Below, one piece after another: positions 28,930 to 64,000 of a DNA stretch of 64,000 bases; positions within the stretch are counted from its first letter, which is position 1, and the number at the start of each line of letters is the position of its first letter. Origin of the DNA: Struthio camelus (Eukaryota; Chordata; Aves; Struthioniformes; Struthionidae). The stretch is taken from NCBI RefSeq assembly GCF_040807025.1, contig NC_090967.1:1610001-1674000 (forward strand). The letters run 5' to 3'. Under the pieces are notes generated by a model that was not told where the DNA came from, searched no databases, and saw nothing but the letters and a program-made list of their open reading frames with translations. The translations under genes and the position numbers were made by a program.

Positions 28930-30795
28930 AATCACAGAATCAAGAACAGTTGAGGTTGGAAGGGACCTTGGAAGATCATCTAGTCCAACTCCTCTGCTCA
29001 AGCAGGATCACCTAGAGCACGTTGCCCAGGATTGTGTCCAGACGGCTTTTGAATATCCCCAAGGATGGAGGCTCCACAACCTCTTTTGAGTAACCTGTTT
29101 CAGCGCTCAGTCACCCCCACAGGAAAAATGTGTTTTTCTTACATTCAGACAGAACTTCCTGTGTTTTGGTATATGCCCATTGCCTCCTGTCCTTTCAGTG
29201 CTACTCAGTGATAAGAGTCTGGCCCTGTCCTCTTTATACCCTTCAGATATTTATATGCATTGATAAAATTCTTTCCAATCCCCCTCCCCCAGCCTCCTTT
29301 TTTCCAGGCTAAACAATCCCTGCCTTTCCTCACATAGAGATGTTCCACTCTCTTCATCATTTTACTGGCCCTTTGCTGGACTAACTCCAGTAGCTGTATA
29401 TCTATCTTGTACTGGGGAGCCCTGAACTGGACACTACTCCAGGTGAAGCAGCCCCAGGGTTCAGTAATGAGAGAAGATCACTTCCCTCCAACATGCTGGC
29501 ACCACTCTGCCTCATGCACCCCAGGAGACCATTGGCCTTCTGGGCCACCAGGGCACACTGCTGCCTCATGCTTAACTTGTTGTCCACCAGCACTCCCAGC
29601 TCCTTCTCTGCAGGGCTGCTTTCCAGCAGGTCAACCCCCAGCCTGTACTGCTGCAGGGGGTTCTTCCTGCCTAGGTGCAGGACCCTGCACTTGCCTTTGT
29701 TGAACTTCAGGAGGTTCCCCTCCGCCCATCTCTCCAGCCTGTCCAGGTCCCTCTGCTTGGCAGCACAGTCTTCTGGTGTGTCAGCCACTCCTCTCAGTTT
29801 TGGATCATCAGCAAACTTGCTGAGGAGGCACTCTGTCCCTTCATCCAGGTCACTGAAGAATAAGTTAAACAACACTGGACCCAGGACTGACTCCTGGGTA
29901 CACAGATGGCCTCCAACTAGACTCTGCGCCACTGATCATAACCCTCTGAGCTCTGCCATACAGTCAGTTTTCAATCCACCTCACACTCTGCTCATCTAGA
30001 CCCTACTTCATCAGCTTGCCTGTGAGGATATTATGAGAGACAGCATCAAAAGCCTTACTGAAGTCAAGAGAGACAACATCCACTGCTCTCCCCTCATCTA
30101 CTCAGCCAGTCACAGAAGGCTATCGGGTTGGTTAAGCATGATTTCCCCTTTGTGAATCCATGCTGACTACTCCTGATCACCTTCTTGTCCTTAATATGCT
30201 TGGAAATGGTATCCAGGATGCACTGCTCCATCACCTTCCCAGGGATCAAGGGTGAGGCTGATTGGCCTGTAGTTCCCTGGCTCCTCCTTCTTGCCCTTTT
30301 TGAGGACTGGAGTGACATTTGCTTTTTTCCAAGTCCTCGGGCACCTCTGCCGAGTGCCATGACCTTTCCAAGATGATGGAGAGTGGCTTTTCAATGACAT
30401 TGGCCAGCTCCCTCAATACTCGTAGGTGCATCCCATTAGGGCCCATGGACTTGTGGGTGTCCAATCTGCTTAAGCGATCCCTAATCTGATTCTCTTCTGC
30501 TGAGGGAAAGTCTTCCTTTCTCCAGACTTTCTCCCTGGTCTCCAGCACCCAGGATTCATGCAGGCCAGTCTTACCAGTAAAGACTGAAGTGAAGAAGGCA
30601 TTCAGTAACTCTGCCTTCTCTGTAGCCTTCGTCACCAGGGCTCCCCCCCCATTCAGCAGTGGGCCCACGTTTCCCCTAGCCTTTGTTTTGTTACTGATGT
30701 ATTTATAGGAGCTCTTCTTGTAGTCCTTGACATCTCTCGCCAGATTGAACTTCAGATGGGCCTTGGCCTTCCTGGCCAATCCTTGCACGCTCAGT
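28930..30795 (-). mobile_element. CR1 LINE copy G, 5'-truncated
   Basis: Minus-strand CR1 of about 1.9 kb, 3' end at 28930 with a single ATTCTGTG unit. It carries broken ORF2 segments: the pre-RT region with [20 protein letters not shown], the start of RT ([12 protein letters not shown]), motif A on the minus strand at about 30035-30075, and the FADD region near 29810. Motif A keeps LDFSKAFD, with the catalytic Asp codon at 30063-30065, unlike copies A and H. Several frame breaks make it inactive. It is more diverged than copies A, H and J. Confidence 0.92.
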
Positions 30796-33110
30796 GTCCC
30801 TGCTTTCCACCTTCTTTCCACCTTTACTTTTGAGTTTTGCCATGGGCAAAAACCAGGAAAATGCAGTCTTGCTGCAGAGAGGGTCTGTGCTAGTTGTGAT
30901 TCACCAAGATCAATCCATGCAATCCCAAGGAGTATTTCTCAAAACTTGCAATTCATTTAGTATTTTCTTCACAAAGCACCTGGAGGTGGTTTGTCACTCT
31001 ACACATCTTTTCCTTGACCAAGAGAAGACATTGACAGGATTAGTTACAACTCATGTGCTCTGTTGCTCTGTTTCCCAGGCCTTGCACACAACTGCAAGAA
31101 TACCTGGTCAAAGCTGAAGTATTTCCTGATGATCTTCTCGCCTTCACTCAGTTATGCATCCGGCCAGCTTTTCACAGATCCCTTTCTCTGTTCCTGCCAG
31201 CAAAGGATGACGGGTCTTATGCTCGGAAGGTTCCTGTAGGTAGCCCTGCAAAGGACATGCTACCATGCTCCAGGGTATGGCATCTGGGTCAATAGCTCTG
31301 GGAGGGACAGCTGTGTTCTGCACTATCCAGTGCGCATCTGCTACTTTGCCTATTTCCTCTGCCATCCAACTGGTAAGAACTGGAGTCCTAGAGCTGAGCA
31401 GTCTGGAAGTAGGCAAGGCTACTCTGGGGCCCTTCTTTCAGATTGGTATGGACCAGCAACCAACTATGCTTTTACACCTGTACCCTCCACTTTCTCCCCT
31501 CCCCCAATTCCTGCCCACCTCTAGAGGTGGTTCTAGCCACTTTCTAGCCAGGGCTGTACTGGAGCTCTGCAGGTGTCCTGAGCCTGGCTTTGGAAAGGGG
31601 AGGGGGGTATGGTGCCAGGCCTAGTTCCCAGCTGCAGAGAGTCCAGTGCTTTCACCTCCAGCTCCGCCCACAACTCCTACATGTGGAGTCTGGCATGGAC
31701 TGTGCTGCTGGCATACGCCTTCCACAGACTAGTACAACCAACAGCTCTTTTCCATACGTTTGAAATGCATGTTTCGTGATCTCTCTGAATAGGCCTTTCT
31801 TTGGACCTAGAAGGTCTCTGCAGTAGCAAAGTCTGTGGAGGCTGCACTGCCAGGGAGATACCTCCTTACCAGCCCCTAATATATCAACCCTGCCTATCTT
31901 ACACATTTGTCACCTACACAAGCGTTTCTTCTGGTAAATGTCATTAACTTTAGAGGCTATCTGAGCCCATCAGCTGGGCCAGATCGATCCCATATACCTC
32001 GTTCACCACCCACATTTGCCTACCTGTGTGCGCCACAATTTAATCCAGAAGAGCCACCTTCCACCCCTAACCTTCTAACTCGAGCACATCTGCACACCTC
32101 CACCTGTCCTTGCTGCCCTACGCATCATCTTCTCTGTCTAAACAACACCCAGCCAGTCTGACTCCAAACCCAAATACTGGAAGGAGAAGTGAATGCACAA
32201 AAACTGCTGCTGGAAATAACAACAGTTTTGCACTCCTTTCCTTAGGACTTGACCCACTTCTGTTACTCATGCATTTCCCCCTTCTACCCTCCATTTATAC
32301 CTTATTTTCTCTACTGCATTATCAAATCAAGGGAGAGCACTACTGCCACTACCAGCTCCCTGAATTTCAGCAGGATAATTCTTTTTCCTCCACTAAGCAC
32401 TACCTAGCTGAGAGAGAGGACAATTGCTGTTCTTCCAGCAGAGGGAAATACATTTCCAAGGCTTCATATAGTCCCTCTTCCCATTTTTAATGAGCCCGTT
32501 TAAACTCAGTTTTTCTAGTGTTGGCCATAAGTAGTAAGCACTCAAGTTCGCTAGACCAAGACTGCATTTATTGATGCACAACAGCCATGCTAACACATTT
32601 GATTTCTGACCTACTTGTTTCACTCAGTACAAAATACAACTACTGCAGCAGCAGCAGAGCATTTCACTGCACTTAAGCCTGTCTAACTGCTGATACTGTG
32701 TCCTTTTGTTCTTTTCTCTAGGTTTGTGCTCTCTTGAAGCTTAGAATTTTTCCTGATGATACTGACCTGTGATATATTCTGGAGGAAGAGAACCAGGTCC
32801 CTCTGCAGCTGAATGTGCTAGCTCTGCTGTAATGTCCCTCCAGGAGAAGAACTTCAGTTTACCCTCCAGCCTAGCACTCGTCATTTCAGTATAAGCCAAG
32901 ACAGAGAGAGGTTTGTGAGAACTACTCAATAACTAGTATGCCAAGAGCACCTTATACACATGAAGCACAGCCCCAACTCCATTAGTAGTTAGTGTTTCCA
33001 TAAGCAGGTATTTGGATTTCCAGTGAAATAACTGAAAAACATTCTTTAAGCATAAGAGAGATTAGACTAGCTCCACTGCTAGCGGTTGGTAACATGCAAA
33101 TTTCTTAGGT
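30796..33110. other. Intergenic DNA between CR1 copy G and the LONP1 3' end
   Basis: No gene recognised. Frames at 30794-31117 and 31265-31624 have no known domain. A second TTTATT (minus AATAAA) at 32567-32572 could serve a longer LONP1 3' UTR. Confidence 0.45.
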
Positions 33111-33128
33111 AAAACTTCAGAATTTCAT

Positions 33129-33134
33129 TTTATT
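33129..33134 (-). promoter_or_regulatory. LONP1: Candidate LONP1 polyadenylation signal
   Basis: AATAAA on the minus strand about 200 bases after the LONP1 stop, giving a short 3' UTR that ends near 33110. Confidence 0.6.
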
Positions 33135-33336
33135 GGAAATACTTCACTTGTGTCATAATTCAATATTAAACAGTGAGAAATACTTTACTCTACCAAAGCC
33201 ATAATTCATTTCAGTGGCTGCGCAGCAGCAATAGCTCTATGTCCCAGTTCAGGACTGTCCCCACAGCACCCCATTTCTGGACTGAGGCAGAGCACGATAA
33301 GGGACAGACCACGTTCAGTCATGAGGCTGTCGACGA

Positions 33337-61815
<28,479 letters not shown>

Positions 61816-62000
61816 GCCGCCCACGCGAGCCCCTGCGACACTTCCGCCTGGCCGTGGCGCGCAGGCGCCGGGAGCGCCGGGGCCCGCCCCGGCCTGTGGC
61901 GCGTGGCGGCGCGCACGTCCGGGCTGGGAGCTCCCTGCTGTCCGCGTGTTCGAGCCTCGGTCCCGGTAGAGTGCCGGCGGCTTGCGGGAGCGAGGTGTAG

Positions 62001-63289
62001 GTGATAGGAGTAGGAAGAAGGCTTGAAAGTCCCGGACAGGTTGATATTCTGAGGGAGGAGAAGGGGAGGGGAAGACAGATAGCGGCTAGGCTCAGGTGCT
62101 CTCCCAAAGTAACTTCTCTTAGCACTGCTGTTCTGTGTCGGCCCCGCCGTGACTCATCCTCACAGCACTCCCTGGAAGGGGGTGGGAGACTAGGGAGAAA
62201 GAGGACGTACAGAAACCAAGTGATCTTAGGTACAACAAATGAAGGGAAATGGATGTGCGAGAAAAGCCCCCCCCCCCCCAAAAAAAACCAACAAAAACAA
62301 AAACCGGAGAACGAGAGGGGACTCTGAGCAGAGCACCCCTGGCAGCACATGCCGCTACCAGGAAGCGTCCCAGTGGTGCTCTAACTCGAAATGTGCCCAG
62401 AAGATGGACTGGACACAGCCCCTAGAATTGTTGGGATTACTCCTCTGAGACCTCCTACTGATTCTGTGGATAGCCACCATGGCCAGGAGAGGCTGCTGAG
62501 GAGGTCTTGTGACTCCTGTGTGGGTGAGATGTAAGTAAGGCCAGGACCATCGACAAGAGGTTCTGGGAGAGAGGCCACAGCCTTGTGCACTTTCTCTACC
62601 TGTGTGGCAGGGCCACCCTCTCACTACAGAAGGGGCCTTAGTCAGGGGATCCTGTGAACATGTTTCCAGCCACTGTTCTGTAAGGATTTTCCAACCTCAT
62701 CCTCACTAGGCCAAGAAATGAGATTTGAATCTAAGCTGGACCATCAGGGTTCTTTGCCTTCTCCAAATAGGTGGGCGCTAGTGGGAGGACAAGGAAATGG
62801 AGTAAAGCACGGCACGTACATATAATTCCAAGCACAGTTCAAGGCACCCAACTCGGATGGCATGTGTTGGATAAGCAGGGGGCCTTTTGGGACAGAGGTC
62901 TGAGAAAGAGGCCCTCAGGCTAAGAAGTGGATGAGGACTACCTTCCAGCAGGACTCATCCGCAATAGGAGAGGATTTAAGGATTCAAGGCAGCCTTCTCC
63001 TGCAGCAAAGCGGGTGGAACATGGTGAATGAGCCATCCCAAATGTCAGGCAAGCGGAGTAAAGTCCACCAAGTCCTGCTGGCCATCACTGAGGAAACTGC
63101 TGATCTTGATGATGCTTGACGGGACCATCTTTCTGGACCTCAAGGAGGCTTCCACTACCTGTGCATAGAGGTGGGACTGTGCAGGAAGGGCACAACTGGG
63201 TTCAGTAGGCTATGTGGTTACTCTAAAGAGCTTCCAGGTTCTGGTCTTGGTAGAACACCAGCAGCTCAGAAAGCTCGGGGAAAACCTTT
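62001..63289. other. Flank beyond the LONP1 promoter
   Basis: No gene recognised. A C13-A8 tract at 62267-62287. A short + strand stretch near 63120-63165 (GTIFLDLKEAS) faintly resembles RT motif A and may belong to the old CR1 remnant that follows. Confidence 0.45.
62267..62287. repeat. Poly(C)-poly(A) tract
   Basis: Thirteen C followed directly by eight A, a smaller version of the tract in RPL36 intron 3. Confidence 0.9.
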
Positions 63290-63520
63290 TAGGCTGATAG
63301 GAGGAAGTAAAGACAGAGCTGGACTCTTCTCAGTGATATCCAGTGAAAGGACAAGAGGCAATGGGTACAAACTTAAATACAGTAAATTTCATTTAAATAA
63401 AGAAAAAGCTTTTTTACTGTAAGGGTGATCAAACACTGGAATGAGTTGCTCAGAGAGGCTGTGGAGTCTCCGTCCTTGGAGATATTCAAAACCTGACTGG
63501 ACAAGGTCAGCCTGTGCAAC
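63290..63520 (+). mobile_element. Degenerate CR1 3' fragment (copy K)
   Basis: About 230 bp with ORF2 C-terminal text: RAGLFSVISSERTRGNGYKL, then [19 protein letters not shown]-like residues after a frame break. No octamer tail is preserved. Older than the copies in LONP1. Confidence 0.8.
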
Positions 63521-64000
63521 TTTGCCAGTTTATAGACATACGCAAAAGCTGGTATCAAAGCAAAAGCTTTAGGAGAAGGCCTTGTAAGAGTTTGATTTCA
63601 GTATTTGACCCATGACATAGGTACATGGAGATAAGGAAGTGTAATACATAATGCTAAAGATACATCCCTAACTTTGTCAGGTCATGCTTCTGAGGAAAAA
63701 GAATAGAAAAACATCATCATGGAAAAGCATCATGGAAAAAATCCCTTTATTTTTCAAATATGCAAACTATTAACACTGAAACTCACAGCATAAAGAGAAA
63801 GCCCTCAGGAATTAACATAGTCAGCCTGCCAGAATGCTATGAACATACTATACAACAGTGATTTCTAGTTCTCTCTTTCATCCTTGGGTAGAGCAAAAGA
63901 AGGATAGAATTTCAGGGCAGATTTCCTGGGCAGATGTGGCTCCTGAAGCAATGTGCACCTATCACATGTTCAGGTCCATGTCAGTATTTAATGTGACACA
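63521..64000. other. AT-rich intergenic DNA
   Basis: Nothing recognised to the end of the window. Confidence 0.5.

Noticed and set aside
61816-61824. Upstream in-frame GTG as LONP1 start
   Set aside because: The ATG at 61815 has a strong context and gives the expected presequence; a GTG start is unnecessary.

Overview
This is vertebrate nuclear DNA, most likely from a bird. Introns follow GT-AG rules, the genes have CpG-island promoters, and the dominant repeats are CR1 LINEs whose 3' ends carry the ATTCTGTG microsatellite typical of avian CR1. Two protein-coding genes are clear and both are complete: RPL36 on the + strand (coding 24915-27944, four exons) and LONP1 on the - strand (coding 33337-61815, eighteen coding exons, 935 residues after joining). 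They are convergent, as in human 19p13.3, and their 3' ends lie about 5 kb apart.

Layout. Positions 1-380 may hold the 3' end of an unrecognised + strand transcript, with two AATAAA signals. From 380 to about 24 kb I find no recognisable gene; the stretch holds CR1 copies at 9.1-11.4, 13.0-13.7, 17.4-17.8 and (degenerate) 18.0-18.7 kb, a TG microsatellite and short tandem repeats. A CpG island at about 24.2-25.1 kb is the RPL36 promoter. RPL36 ends near 27.98 kb and is followed by another CR1 (28.9-30.8 kb) and plain intergenic DNA. LONP1 fills 33.1-61.8 kb; three of its introns contain CR1 copies (44.9-47.0, 50.4-52.0 and 56.1-57.1 kb). Its promoter CpG island is at about 61.2-62.0 kb. The last 2 kb hold only a degenerate CR1 piece.

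Function. RPL36 encodes ribosomal protein eL36 of the large cytosolic subunit. LONP1 encodes the mitochondrial matrix Lon AAA+ protease. The two are neighbours by conserved synteny, not by a shared pathway. All LONP1 splice junctions I placed are GT-AG and keep one open frame, with the Walker A, Walker B and Ser/Lys catalytic motifs intact.

The most notable observations concern the CR1 copies. Two of them share a reverse-transcriptase motif A without its catalytic aspartate, and four share one in-frame TAG late in ORF2, so these defects were probably already in their source element. Two near-identical, same-orientation copies also flank LONP1 exons 4-8. Separately, intron 3 contains a well-formed 79-nt candidate cassette exon that would truncate LONP1. 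I found no evidence of a new multi-gene system.
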